Of a stretch of 47,571 bases of DNA, positions 26,773-34,858 are shown piece after piece. The stretch is from Syntrophomonadaceae bacterium. GTDB taxonomy: Bacteria; Bacillota; PH28-bin88. Position numbers and translations under genes: made by a program. Position 1 is the first letter of the stretch. Each line of letters starts with the position of its first letter. The stretch covers positions 1-47,571 of the forward strand of contig JAGXSE010000026.1 in the NCBI GenBank assembly GCA_018333865.1, written 5' to 3'. The notes beneath the pieces were generated by a model, which was not told where the DNA came from, ran no database searches, and was given only the letters and a program-made list of their open reading frames with translations.

Positions 26773-27753
26773 ATGGATGGCTTTCCACTGATAAGATTGC
26801 GGAGACTTAGAGAAAACCCAGCGCTAAGGCAGATGATTAAGGAAACAGTTCTGCAAGTTACCGATCTTATTTATCCTCTATTTGTGATTCCTGGGGAGGG
26901 AATAACAAAACCAATCAGCTCTATGCCGGGGATTTGCCAGCGGTCAGTTGATCAAATGCTTTGCGAGGTAGATGAAGTTTACAGATCAGGTATCCCTGCG
27001 ATATTATTATTTGGTATTCCAGAAAGAAAAGACGATATTGGTTCAGGGGCTTATGCTGCTTCCGGGATTGTCCAAACTGCAGTTAAGGCCATAAAAAAGC
27101 GGTACCCTTCTTTAGTTGTTATCACTGACGTATGCTTGTGTGAATACACCAGCCATGGTCACTGCGGGATAGTGGCCGAAGACCGGATATTGAATGACCC
27201 CACCCTGGAACTGCTTGCCAAGACAGCCCTTTCCCACGTGGAAGCAGGTGCAGATATAGTTGCGCCTTCAGATATGATGGACGGGCGAGTGAAGGCAATA
27301 AGGCAGAAACTGGATGCTCACGGTTTCATTCATGCACCTATAATGAGCTATTCAGTCAAGTATGCGTCAGCATTTTATGGCCCCTTCCGCGAAGCTGCCG
27401 AGTCTGCTCCTAAGTTTGGGGACAGACGCAGTCATCAAATGGACCCGGCCAATAAAAAGGAAGCATTAAGAGAAATCGAGCAGGATCTCCATGAAGGCGC
27501 CGATATGGTCATGATCAAACCTGCTTTGGCCTACCTTGATGTAATAAATCAGGTCAAAAAAGCCACACATATTCCTGTGGTTGCTTACAATGTCAGCGGA
27601 GAATATGCTATGGTAAAAGCAGCAGCCAGTTCAGGCTGGCTGGATGAACGTCCGGTTGTGATGGAGATAATGACTGGAATAAAAAGAGCCGGAGCAGACT
27701 TGATAATCACCTATCATGCCAAAGATGTCGCCAGGTGGCTGCAAGAGGCTTAA
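26773..27753 (+). CDS. hemB: Porphobilinogen synthase (HemB)
   Basis: 326 residues. The zinc-type signature [14 protein letters not shown] is present with three cysteines, so this is a zinc-dependent enzyme. Catalytic lysines are in [17 protein letters not shown] and [13 protein letters not shown]. It condenses two 5-aminolevulinates. GTGAGG is about 10 nt before the ATG; the gene follows cobA-hemD by 18 nt. Confidence 0.96.
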   Translation: MDGFPLIRLRRLRENPALRQMIKETVLQVTDLIYPLFVIPGEGITKPISSMPGICQRSVDQMLCEVDEVYRSGIPAILLFGIPERKDDIGSGAYAASGIVQTAVKAIKKRYPSLVVITDVCLCEYTSHGHCGIVAEDRILNDPTLELLAKTALSHVEAGADIVAPSDMMDGRVKAIRQKLDAHGFIHAPIMSYSVKYASAFYGPFREAAESAPKFGDRRSHQMDPANKKEALREIEQDLHEGADMVMIKPALAYLDVINQVKKATHIPVVAYNVSGEYAMVKAAASSGWLDERPVVMEIMTGIKRAGADLIITYHAKDVARWLQEA

Positions 27754-27787
27754 AACTGTTAAGAAAGGAGTTTAATCGAAAAAAAGA

Positions 27788-28780
27788 ATGATCATTTCGT
27801 GGAATACGACTAATCAGTGTAACATGTATTGCGATCACTGCTACCGTGACGCCGGTTTAAAATCGGCAGAGGAATTATCTACCGGACAAGCCAGAAAACT
27901 GCTGAAAGAAATTGCTCAATGCGGTTTTAAGATTATGATTTTTAGCGGCGGGGAACCTCTGATGCGAGAGGACATATATGAATTAATTCAAGAGGCAAGA
28001 AACCTGGGGCTGCGACCAGTATTAGGCACTAATGGCACCTATATTACACGCGAAGTGGCCATAAAACTAAAAGAAGCCGGCATCCTGGGTGTAGGGATCA
28101 GTCTTGATAGCATGAATCCTAAAAAACATGACCAGCTGCGAAAAATGGAAGGTGCATGGCAATCCGCGCTTGATGGGATAAGGAACTGTAGGGAAGCAGG
28201 CATTCCTTTCCAGATCCATACCACTATCTTTGATTGGAACCAGGACGAGGTCCTTCAGATCACAGACCTGGCTGTAGAGCTTGGAGCGGTTGCCCATCAT
28301 TTCTTTTTCCTTGTTCCAACCGGAAGAGCAGTAAGCATAGAGGAAGAATCCTTGCGAGCCGAACAATATGAAGAGATATTAAAGAAAATAATGGAGAAAC
28401 AGAAAACGGTTGATATCGAATTGAAACCTACCTGTGCGCCCCAGTTCATGCGGATTGCCAGGCAAATGGGAATGAATTTAAGGTTTGGCCGGGGCTGCCT
28501 GGCTGGAACAAGCTATTGTATAATCAGCCCTACCGGGGATGTGCAGCCTTGTGCTTACCTTAACTTACCAGTTGGCAATGTAAAGGATACTCCTTTTGAT
28601 ATATTATGGCGGGAAAGCGATGTTCTGAAACGATTGAGAACGCTGGACTATACAGGTGGTTGCGGCGCATGTGGCTACCGTAAACTGTGCGGTGGTTGCC
28701 GTGCCAGAGCTCACTTTTATCATGGCGATTATATGGCTGAGGAACCGTGGTGTGACTTTCATGGTCGAAAAGGATATTAG
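27788..28780 (+). CDS. Radical SAM protein, NirJ2/AhbC-AhbD-like
   Basis: 330 residues. The radical SAM cluster motif C-x3-C-x2-C is at residues 12-19 (CNMYCDHCYRDAG), followed by FSGGEPLMRED. A SPASM-like C-terminus carries CLAGTSYCIISPTGDVQPCAYL and CGACGYRKLCGGCRARA for further Fe-S binding. This layout matches NirJ2-type and Ahb-type proteins of alternative heme or heme d1 routes. The hemB-hemL setting supports a tetrapyrrole role. The siroheme decarboxylases (AhbA/B, NirD/L type) that normally accompany it are absent here. AAGGAG at 27765-27770 is 17 nt from the ATG, unusually far, and no other in-frame start exists after the TAA at 27773. Confidence 0.82.
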   Translation: MIISWNTTNQCNMYCDHCYRDAGLKSAEELSTGQARKLLKEIAQCGFKIMIFSGGEPLMREDIYELIQEARNLGLRPVLGTNGTYITREVAIKLKEAGILGVGISLDSMNPKKHDQLRKMEGAWQSALDGIRNCREAGIPFQIHTTIFDWNQDEVLQITDLAVELGAVAHHFFFLVPTGRAVSIEEESLRAEQYEEILKKIMEKQKTVDIELKPTCAPQFMRIARQMGMNLRFGRGCLAGTSYCIISPTGDVQPCAYLNLPVGNVKDTPFDILWRESDVLKRLRTLDYTGGCGACGYRKLCGGCRARAHFYHGDYMAEEPWCDFHGRKGY

Positions 28781-28798
28781 ATTTTGGAGGTGTGACTT

Positions 28799-30100
28799 GT
28801 GTCAAAAGACTATCCTAAGTCCCGCGCCCTTTTTATGGATGCTCAGAGAATTATTCCCGGCGGTGTAAACAGCCCTGTCCGCGCTTTTAAGTCTGTGGGT
28901 ATGGAACACCCCCTGTTTATTACCAGGGGGGATGGTTCAAGAGTATGGGATGTAGACGGAAACTCTTATATTGATTATGTGGGATCCTGGGGCCCTTTAA
29001 TTTTAGGTCATCGCCATCCTGAGGTGGTACAAGCATTGCATGCCTGTCTGGATGAAATAGGCACCAGCTTTGGCGCCCCAACTGAATTGGAGTCAAAAAT
29101 GGCAAAATTGGTTCTTGAAGCTTTCCCTTCAATGGAAATGGTGCGAATGGTCAATTCCGGTACCGAAGCCACAATGAGCGCTCTGCGATTAGCCCGAGGA
29201 TATACTGGCAGAGATAAAATCGTGAAATTTGAAGGTTGCTATCATGGTCATGCTGACCATTTGTTAATAAAGGCAGGTTCCGGGGCATTAACCCTGGGGA
29301 TACCGACTAGTCCGGGGGTACCCGCTAACATTGCCGGTAACACCATCATTGCACGCTTTAATGACCTGGAGAATGTTAATGAGATATTCAGATTAGAGGG
29401 GGAGAACATCGCTGCTGTAATTTTGGAACCTGTCCCGGGAAATATGGGATGTGTTCCTCCCCTCCCAGGTTTCTTGCAAGGATTGCGGCAAATAACTGAG
29501 GAATATGGTGCCTTGCTAGTATTTGACGAGGTAATGACAGGTTTTCGTGTTGCTTACGGGGGAGCCCAAGCATTATATGGTATTGATCCTGATTTAACCT
29601 GCTTGGGTAAGATAATTGGCGGAGGTTTGCCTGTTGGGGCTTATGGCGGAAAGGAAAAAATAATGAGCAGGATGGCCCCCAGGGGGCCGATTTACCAGGC
29701 AGGAACTTTGTCGGGAAACCCTCTGGCAATGACAGCCGGAATTGCAACTTTAACCATTTTGAAGGACCCCGCGGTTTACATAGAGCTTGAAAAGAATGGG
29801 GCATATCTCGAAAAAGGATTAGCTGAAGCAGCAAAAGAGGCCGGTATTAATATTTCATTTACGAGGGTAGGTTCCATGTTTTGCGGGTTCTTTACTGAAC
29901 AACAGGTAACGGATTATAACAGCGCCTTATCCTCAAACGTTGGGATTTTCAATGCCTTTTTCAAGCTGATGCTGGAATACGGGGTTTATTTAGCACCTTC
30001 TCAATTTGAAGCCGGTTTTATATCAATAGCCCATACCAGGGAAGACTTGGACTTGACAGTTGACGCAACGAAAAAAGCCCTTAAGCGGCTGCCCCAGTAA
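28799..30100 (+). CDS. hemL: Glutamate-1-semialdehyde 2,1-aminomutase (HemL)
   Basis: 433 residues. Motifs include [61 protein letters not shown], and the PLP lysine in [19 protein letters not shown], then [16 protein letters not shown]. It converts glutamate-1-semialdehyde to 5-aminolevulinate. GGAGGTG is 6 nt upstream of the GTG. It is the last gene of the heme operon and is followed by a clear terminator. Confidence 0.96.
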   Translation: MSKDYPKSRALFMDAQRIIPGGVNSPVRAFKSVGMEHPLFITRGDGSRVWDVDGNSYIDYVGSWGPLILGHRHPEVVQALHACLDEIGTSFGAPTELESKMAKLVLEAFPSMEMVRMVNSGTEATMSALRLARGYTGRDKIVKFEGCYHGHADHLLIKAGSGALTLGIPTSPGVPANIAGNTIIARFNDLENVNEIFRLEGENIAAVILEPVPGNMGCVPPLPGFLQGLRQITEEYGALLVFDEVMTGFRVAYGGAQALYGIDPDLTCLGKIIGGGLPVGAYGGKEKIMSRMAPRGPIYQAGTLSGNPLAMTAGIATLTILKDPAVYIELEKNGAYLEKGLAEAAKEAGINISFTRVGSMFCGFFTEQQVTDYNSALSSNVGIFNAFFKLMLEYGVYLAPSQFEAGFISIAHTREDLDLTVDATKKALKRLPQ

Positions 30101-30106
30101 TATGCT

Positions 30107-30132
30107 AAAAACCGGCTGTGATGCCGGTTTTT
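30107..30132 (+). terminator. Rho-independent terminator after hemL
   Basis: A perfect 10-bp stem (AAAAACCGGC / GCCGGTTTTT) with loop TGTGAT. The right arm ends in a run of five T. It ends the heme operon, and its symmetric A/T ends could also act on the opposite strand. Confidence 0.88.
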
Positions 30133-30216
30133 AGTTGTTATATAATGTATAAACTATTTGCCAGGGGGTAATAATAGGACTACACACTCACTTCTTCATA
30201 GACCTCCTTGAGCAGG

Positions 30217-30244
30217 CAGGTCCAAGGGTCAGACCTTGGGCCTG
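30217..30244 (+). promoter_or_regulatory. GC-rich hairpin in the leader of the FtsA-like gene
   Basis: CAGGTCCAAGG and CCTTGGGCCTG form an 11-bp stem with one G-U pair and a 6-nt loop, followed by CTGGCATTTTAA. It could be a leader terminator/attenuator or a protein-binding site for the gene 85 nt downstream. No T-box or known riboswitch core was recognised. Confidence 0.45.
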
Positions 30245-30328
30245 CTGGCATTTTAATGGGGATTGCAGGGATTTGTCTTATTTCCTCGAAATACCAAGGT
30301 AGCAATCAGGTTAAAGCGGGGGGACGCT

Positions 30329-32287
30329 ATGAAAGAGGAAACTATTTTCGCATTGGATATTGGAACTCGGAGTGTAGTTGGTTTGTTGGCGGAAAAGACA
30401 GAAACCTCTTTTTGTGTTCGTGCCTGCGAAGTTGAAGAGCACAGCAAAAGATCGATGCTGGATGGGCAGATTCATGATGTTCCAGAAGTGGCCGAAGTTG
30501 TTAAGCGAATTAAGAAAAAGCTGGAAAACTGTACAGGGGAGAGCTTAAGAAAGGTTTCGGTTGCTGCAGCTGGAAGGACTCTGAAAACAACTAAGGGGAG
30601 AGAGTCGCGTGATATTTCCCTGCTGAAAGAAATCAGCCAGGAAGAGGTAGTATTGCTCCAATATGAAGCTGTACAGAATGCTTTCAGAAACTTACAGGTA
30701 CGATCAGGAGAATATCATTGTGTCGGCTATTCTTTGGTAGCCAATTATTTGGACGGCACTGAAACCTATAACCTGATCGGGCAGCGGGGCCTCAGGATGG
30801 AAGTTGAAGTTATTGCCACTTTTTTGCCTCGGGTTGTTGTGGATTCCCTTCAAACTGTATTGGAATGTGCCAGCCTGGAAATGGCCAGTCTAACTTTGGA
30901 GCCTATTGCTGCCCTTGAGGTGGCTATCCCGTCTTCCATGCGAAAATTGAATTTAGTGCTGGTGGATATAGGAGCCGGGACCTCCGACATAGCAGTCACT
31001 TCAGAAGGAAAGGTAATTGGCTTTGACATGGTTCCTGCCGCGGGAGATGAAATAACGGAAGAGATCTGCAGTAAATATTTGCTGGATTTTCACGTAGCAG
31101 AAAAGCTTAAGCGGCAATTAGGAGCAAAAAAGCAGGTTCAATTCACCGATATTCTGGGTTTTAAGCATAGCATGTCATCGTCCCAGATTGTTGATGATGT
31201 ATCAGCTACCAGGGAGATAGCGAAGCAGGTGGCTGAAAAAATCATGTCTATTAACGGCAAAGCTCCCCAAGCAGTTCTCTGTGTAGGGGGTGGCAGCCTG
31301 ATGCCAGGCCTGACAGACAAACTGGCTATGCATTTAGGACTTCCGTCTAACCGGGTATCTGTAAGAGGCAAAGAGGTTATTCAAGGAATCTCGGGTATTC
31401 CCAAAAATCTTGTTGGACCTCAGTTCATTACCCCTTTGGGTATTGCCATGACGGCCTCGTCCCATCATACCATGGCATTTGCGCATGTTACAGTTAACTC
31501 CAGGAAGATACGGCTATTGAAGGCAGGAAATTCTACAGTAGCGGAAGCACTGTTAACTGCCGGGGTGCAAATGCGCCATCTCCATGGCAAACCAGGACCA
31601 GGCTTAACCCTTAAGGTAAATAATAAGGTCATCACCTTGAAAGGAGGACTGCCGCAAGCTGCCTTGATAACAAAAAACGGGGAAAAGTCCGGGCTTGATG
31701 ACTTGCTGTGCGAAGGAGATTGTTTAGAGTTTATTCCTGCAGAGAACGGCAAGCCGGCTCGTGGGCTAATACTGGATGTTGTTCCCAGGTTGGCTTCCAG
31801 AACAGTTGTAATCGATGGACATCGGATTGAATTAAAGCCAACAGTATTGATGAATGGCATCGAAGTTCACGAAAAAACCCCCCTGATAGACAATGCCACT
31901 ATTGAGTACCAAAAATGGGATACTATAGGGGATGTGGCTAGCTTAATGGGCAAGAGTAAATTGCATGCCTTTCTAAATGGTAAGAAGGCAGATTGGGACG
32001 CAGCAGTTAACGATGGTGATTGTATAGACTTTGTGAGTCAAGCAAGGGAGCAGATTGCCGTTGTAATCAATGATAAGGAGCATTTCGTCCCGTATACAGG
32101 TTCTGAAATGATCCTCCTGGACATTTTCAGCCAAATAGATTTAGATGTATCAAATCTTTCGCGCCAACGCTATTCAATGGAAATTAACGGGGTTGAAGCC
32201 GCTTTTACAACACCTGTTCAAAAAGGGGATAAAATTCTGATTAAGTGGCATCAAGAGGCTATAAATAACAGTAATGCCGTTTATTAA
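30329..32287 (+). CDS. FtsA-like actin-fold protein with long C-terminal extension
   Basis: 652 residues from ATG 30329, with a G-rich box just upstream; the frame is open before it. Residues 1-385 resemble FtsA/PilM: FALDIGTRSVVGLL (phosphate 1), LVDIGAGTSDIAV (phosphate 2) and AVLCVGGGSLMPGLTDKLA (adenosine motif). A 1C-type insertion around VVLLQYEAVQNAFRNLQ is plausible. Residues about 400-652 contain repeated small beta-rich units with phrases such as LLCEGDCLEFIP, VNDGDCIDFVS and VQKGDKILIKW, which look like ubiquitin/beta-grasp-type domains. It may act in division or envelope organisation. FtsA is usually about 420 residues and next to ftsZ, which is not here. Confidence 0.75.
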   Translation: MKEETIFALDIGTRSVVGLLAEKTETSFCVRACEVEEHSKRSMLDGQIHDVPEVAEVVKRIKKKLENCTGESLRKVSVAAAGRTLKTTKGRESRDISLLKEISQEEVVLLQYEAVQNAFRNLQVRSGEYHCVGYSLVANYLDGTETYNLIGQRGLRMEVEVIATFLPRVVVDSLQTVLECASLEMASLTLEPIAALEVAIPSSMRKLNLVLVDIGAGTSDIAVTSEGKVIGFDMVPAAGDEITEEICSKYLLDFHVAEKLKRQLGAKKQVQFTDILGFKHSMSSSQIVDDVSATREIAKQVAEKIMSINGKAPQAVLCVGGGSLMPGLTDKLAMHLGLPSNRVSVRGKEVIQGISGIPKNLVGPQFITPLGIAMTASSHHTMAFAHVTVNSRKIRLLKAGNSTVAEALLTAGVQMRHLHGKPGPGLTLKVNNKVITLKGGLPQAALITKNGEKSGLDDLLCEGDCLEFIPAENGKPARGLILDVVPRLASRTVVIDGHRIELKPTVLMNGIEVHEKTPLIDNATIEYQKWDTIGDVASLMGKSKLHAFLNGKKADWDAAVNDGDCIDFVSQAREQIAVVINDKEHFVPYTGSEMILLDIFSQIDLDVSNLSRQRYSMEINGVEAAFTTPVQKGDKILIKWHQEAINNSNAVY

Positions 32288-32301
32288 CCCAATTGTGCTT
32301 C

Positions 32302-32330
32302 TTGACAGGTAATGCTGTCTTTGATAAAAT
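32302..32330 (+). promoter_or_regulatory. Sigma-A type promoter for tRNA-Leu
   Basis: TTGACA at 32302-32307 and TAAAAT at 32325-32330, spaced by exactly 17 nt. The expected start of transcription is about 14 nt before the tRNA. Confidence 0.85.
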
Positions 32331-32350
32331 AACCATCGCAACTAAAAAAA

Positions 32351-32437
32351 GCGGCAGTGGCGGAATTGGCAGACGCGCTAGATTCAGGGTCTAGTGAACG
32401 TACGTTCATGGGGGTTCAAGTCCCTTCTGCCGCACCA
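32351..32437 (+). tRNA. tRNA-Leu(CAG)
   Basis: 87 nt including an encoded CCA. The acceptor arms GCGGCAG and CTGCCGC pair; D-arm GGCGGAATTGGCAGAC is typical of leucine tRNA. The anticodon stem CTAGA/TCTAG encloses loop TTCAGGG, giving anticodon CAG. A long variable arm (GAACGTACGTTC) and GGGGTTCAAGTCCC T-arm follow. It marks the insertion point of the island to the right. Confidence 0.95.
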
Positions 32438-32496
32438 ATAATACCAAGGGTTCCAGGGTTTAGCAAATCCCGGAAGCAAGCATAAAAAAGCAAAAA

Positions 32497-32518
32497 TACG
32501 CCAGTTTTACGCCAGTTT
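32497..32518 (+). repeat. Tandem 11-bp direct repeat beside the tRNA
   Basis: TACGCCAGTTT occurs twice head to tail, 60-80 nt after the tRNA 3' end. Short direct repeats in this place are typical arm-type sites for tyrosine integrases, and an integrase remnant begins 60 nt further on. I read it as part of an old attachment region. Confidence 0.6.
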
Positions 32519-32578
32519 GGAACAATAAAATTAACAGGGTGGCAGCCCTGCTAATAGTAGGCAAAAATATTTTTTTTG

Positions 32579-32780
32579 TTATTCGCCCTGCACCTTCGCA
32601 GGGCCTTTTCTTTTGTCCAACAACCCATCCAAACTCGCTGCTGCCAGCTTTGCCATCTCCGGTGTAACATGGCTGTAAAGGTCAAGGGTCATGGTTATGC
32701 TGGAATGGCCCAGCCTTTCCTGCGCCAGTTTAGCAGGTATGCCTCGCTGCAGCAGCAGGGTAGCGTGTGTGTGCAGCAAG
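32579..32780 (-). pseudogene. Tyrosine recombinase (integrase), C-terminal remnant
   Basis: About 67 residues on the minus strand match the end of an integrase catalytic domain: HTHATLLLQRGIPAKLAQE, RLGHSSITMTLDLYSHV with the likely nucleophile tyrosine, then PEMAKLAAASLDGLLDKRKG to the stop at 32579. The arginine of the usual HDLRHTHA is lost (FLLHTHA), and recognisable similarity stops near 32780, so the N-terminal and core halves are absent. Position and direction beside tRNA-Leu are those of an island integrase. The product cannot be active. Confidence 0.82.
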
Positions 32781-32803
32781 AAATCCAAATGCTTGGATTT
32801 CTT
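32778..32803. repeat. Perfect 11-bp inverted repeat at the integrase break point
   Basis: AAGAAATCCAA (32778-32788) and TTGGATTTCTT (32793-32803) enclose ATGC. It lies exactly where recognisable similarity to the minus-strand integrase ends. It may be a recombination scar, an element end or a terminator for either direction. Confidence 0.6.
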
Positions 32804-32865
32804 CGCCACGCTTTTGCTCTTCAGTTTCTCCGCAATGGCAGGCATGCCCTTGCTCTGTAGCGGCT

Positions 32866-33000
32866 CTCGGCCACACAGACTTATGCATGACCAAGAGATA
32901 TGTGGTACATGCAAAACAGGATATCCGGGAGCAGCATACTCTGGCAACTTTCCTGAATTCCATACTACCTAATAGCGATAGAGTTAGAAAGACAAGGTAG
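32866..33000 (+). pseudogene. Second tyrosine recombinase, C-terminal remnant
   Basis: On the plus strand, codons from 32866 read LGHTDLCMTKRYVVHAKQD and continue to IREQHTLATFLNSILPNS and a stop at 32998-33000. LGHTD-x2-MT-x-RYVH is the box II/nucleophile end of XerC/phage-type recombinases. It differs from the minus-strand remnant (LGHSSI, YSHV), so it comes from another recombinase. Nothing upstream in frame looks like the rest of it. Two unrelated integrase ends facing each other indicate repeated insertion and deletion at this tRNA. Confidence 0.7.
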
Positions 33001-33083
33001 AAATATTTCTTAAACCTGTGCCCACAGCTGATGATTGTTTGAGAACAGAGCTCTTTCAGGCAGGAGTTTGGATAAGAAAGACG

Positions 33084-33137
33084 AAAATGATACATGAATT
33101 TTCATTTTGCAAGCAACAAGAATTGTACAAATTGTTG
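33084..33137. promoter_or_regulatory. Two dyads upstream of the methyltransferase gene
   Basis: AAAATGA (33084-33090) and TCATTTT (33102-33108) form one dyad. AATTGTACAAATT within 33114-33137, flanked by CAACAAG and GTTG, forms an imperfect second one. They lie 40-90 nt before the start codon, a usual place for an operator. No regulator gene is adjacent. Confidence 0.35.
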
Positions 33138-33175
33138 TATTACCCTGAGCAACGTGATGAAGCGGGGTCGAACGG

Positions 33176-34690
33176 ATGGAAGAAATCAGACAGACGTTTC
33201 GGATAATTGATCTTTTTGCCGGAGCGGGTGGATTTTCCGAGGGTTTCCTGGAAGTTGAGGCTTTAACGGGAAAAAGGGCTTTTGAGGTAGTTAAGGCTGT
33301 TGAAATAGATAGGGCAGCATGTATTAACCTGATCGAACATCTGGAATCCTACGGATTACCTGGAAGACAGATTGTGTTTGAGGGGGATATTGGGCATGAA
33401 TTTACTCAAAAGAGTATCATCAAAGAGGGAATAGATAAGAAGGTTGATATTATAATTGGTGGACCACCATGTCAGACTTTCAGTTTGGTTGGGCCTGCCA
33501 GAGTCGGTGCAAGCGATCTGCGGCTGAAACTGAGTAAGGATCCCAGGAATAAGTTGTACAGGCACTTCTTGGAAATAGTGGAGGCAATCAGGCCAGCCTT
33601 TGTGGTTTTCGAAAATGTTGAGGGAATAGTTTCAAAAAGAGATGAAGATGAATTGACTGGCAATAGCAAGAGGGTAATTGAATTTGTAACAGATTCCCTG
33701 CGAGACATTGGGTACGACCCATCATCTGTTCAAGATGGAGAGAAAACTCGCGATTACTTGGTTCTAAATGCAGCAAATTTTGGTGTTCCGCAGTTTAGAA
33801 AAAGGGTAATAATAATTGCTAACAGATTGGGAATCCCAAACCCCATCCCAAAGCCGAACTGTGGACCGGTATTTGGGACAGACTATTCCACAACTGCTGA
33901 TGCGATTGAACACCTGCCAGTAGTGCTCTCCCGGATAAATACCGTTGGATTTGACAAGTTGAAGAAAATTGAAGTTTTTTTGGAAAAACCAGATAGATAT
34001 CTCAGGTTTTTTGTTGATGCTCTGAATAAACTTGCAGTTAAATATAAAGTGAGAGCCGAGGGGGAAATGCTTGTCAGGTTATCAAGTGTTGTCAGCGAGG
34101 CTTTCCTTGAACTGGAGGCTTCCGAGCAGAGAAATATTGCCTCATTACGAAAATTCGTTGACGTCTATAACAGTAATCTTGATAGCCTTGAAGGCCGTGA
34201 TCTGGAACATGATAGATTTCCAGCTCCGCACATTTCCAGACCGCATAATATCAGAGACGTGTGTATTTTTTCCCGGATGGAACCAGGAACTAATTCAGCC
34301 TGGTTCATGAAACCATCCTCAGGTCATTACAATGAAGATCTGGCCAGGATTTACCCGTATAACTCTGAGAACCATGAGGATACATATGTGAAACAGAGCT
34401 GGAAATCACCCTCAACCACGATCCTGTCGCACATGAATCGGGATGGGTTGCGATTTATCCATCCCGAGCAACCACGAACATATACTCCATGTGAGGCCGC
34501 TCTTTTGCAGTCCTTCAGGCGGAAGGAAAGATTCTCGCTAAGTCGCTCTAACCAGAGCGATATTTTCAGGCAGATAGGCAATGCGGTTCCCCCTCTTATG
34601 GCTCGCGCCATTGCAAAGGCCATTTATGATACCCTCATTGATTATCAAGCAATGCAAGATTCATGCACATCCGCATGGTGCACACAATAA
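33176..34690 (+). CDS. DNA (cytosine-5-)-methyltransferase, DrmMII-like
   Basis: 504 residues with the ordered 5mC motifs: I DLFAGAGGFSEGF (residue ~11), IV GGPPCQTFSLVG with the catalytic cysteine (~95), VI VFENVEG (~146), VIII QFRKRVIII (~206) and X QIGNAVPPLMARA (~466). The region between VIII and X is long (~250 residues) and holds the target-recognition domain plus a helical insert. Presence upstream of drmA/drmB-like genes suggests the methyltransferase of a class 2 DISARM-type system, marking self DNA. It may also be a solitary or restriction-linked enzyme; no restriction endonuclease is seen beside it. The recognition sequence cannot be predicted. Confidence 0.9.
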   Translation: MEEIRQTFRIIDLFAGAGGFSEGFLEVEALTGKRAFEVVKAVEIDRAACINLIEHLESYGLPGRQIVFEGDIGHEFTQKSIIKEGIDKKVDIIIGGPPCQTFSLVGPARVGASDLRLKLSKDPRNKLYRHFLEIVEAIRPAFVVFENVEGIVSKRDEDELTGNSKRVIEFVTDSLRDIGYDPSSVQDGEKTRDYLVLNAANFGVPQFRKRVIIIANRLGIPNPIPKPNCGPVFGTDYSTTADAIEHLPVVLSRINTVGFDKLKKIEVFLEKPDRYLRFFVDALNKLAVKYKVRAEGEMLVRLSSVVSEAFLELEASEQRNIASLRKFVDVYNSNLDSLEGRDLEHDRFPAPHISRPHNIRDVCIFSRMEPGTNSAWFMKPSSGHYNEDLARIYPYNSENHEDTYVKQSWKSPSTTILSHMNRDGLRFIHPEQPRTYTPCEAALLQSFRRKERFSLSRSNQSDIFRQIGNAVPPLMARAIAKAIYDTLIDYQAMQDSCTSAWCTQ

Positions 34691-34858
34691 AGGTTGTTTT
34701 TGGACTGCTGAGCAGGGCAACAAAGGACCTTTTCTCTTGCAAGGGCAAAGGTACGATTTTTTTATAACCGTGCATCGAAAAACTGGTAGCAATAAGGATA
34801 GGTAGGGTCTTTATTTGTACAGTTTTCTCTTCCAAAATAATCTGGGGATAAAAACTGT

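Noticed and set aside
30217-30244. T-box or other known riboswitch before the FtsA-like gene
   Set aside because: No T-box sequence, specifier loop or other known riboswitch core was found; only one hairpin is present.
32730-33095. Minus-strand 121-codon ORF across the integrase remnants
   Set aside because: It is a frame shadow over both remnants; only the frames with the HTHA/LGHSS and LGHTD boxes have meaning.
33018-33206. 62-codon plus ORF upstream of the methyltransferase
   Set aside because: No ribosome binding site, it overlaps the methyltransferase start by 30 nt in another frame, and it covers the dyads, so it is more likely leader DNA.
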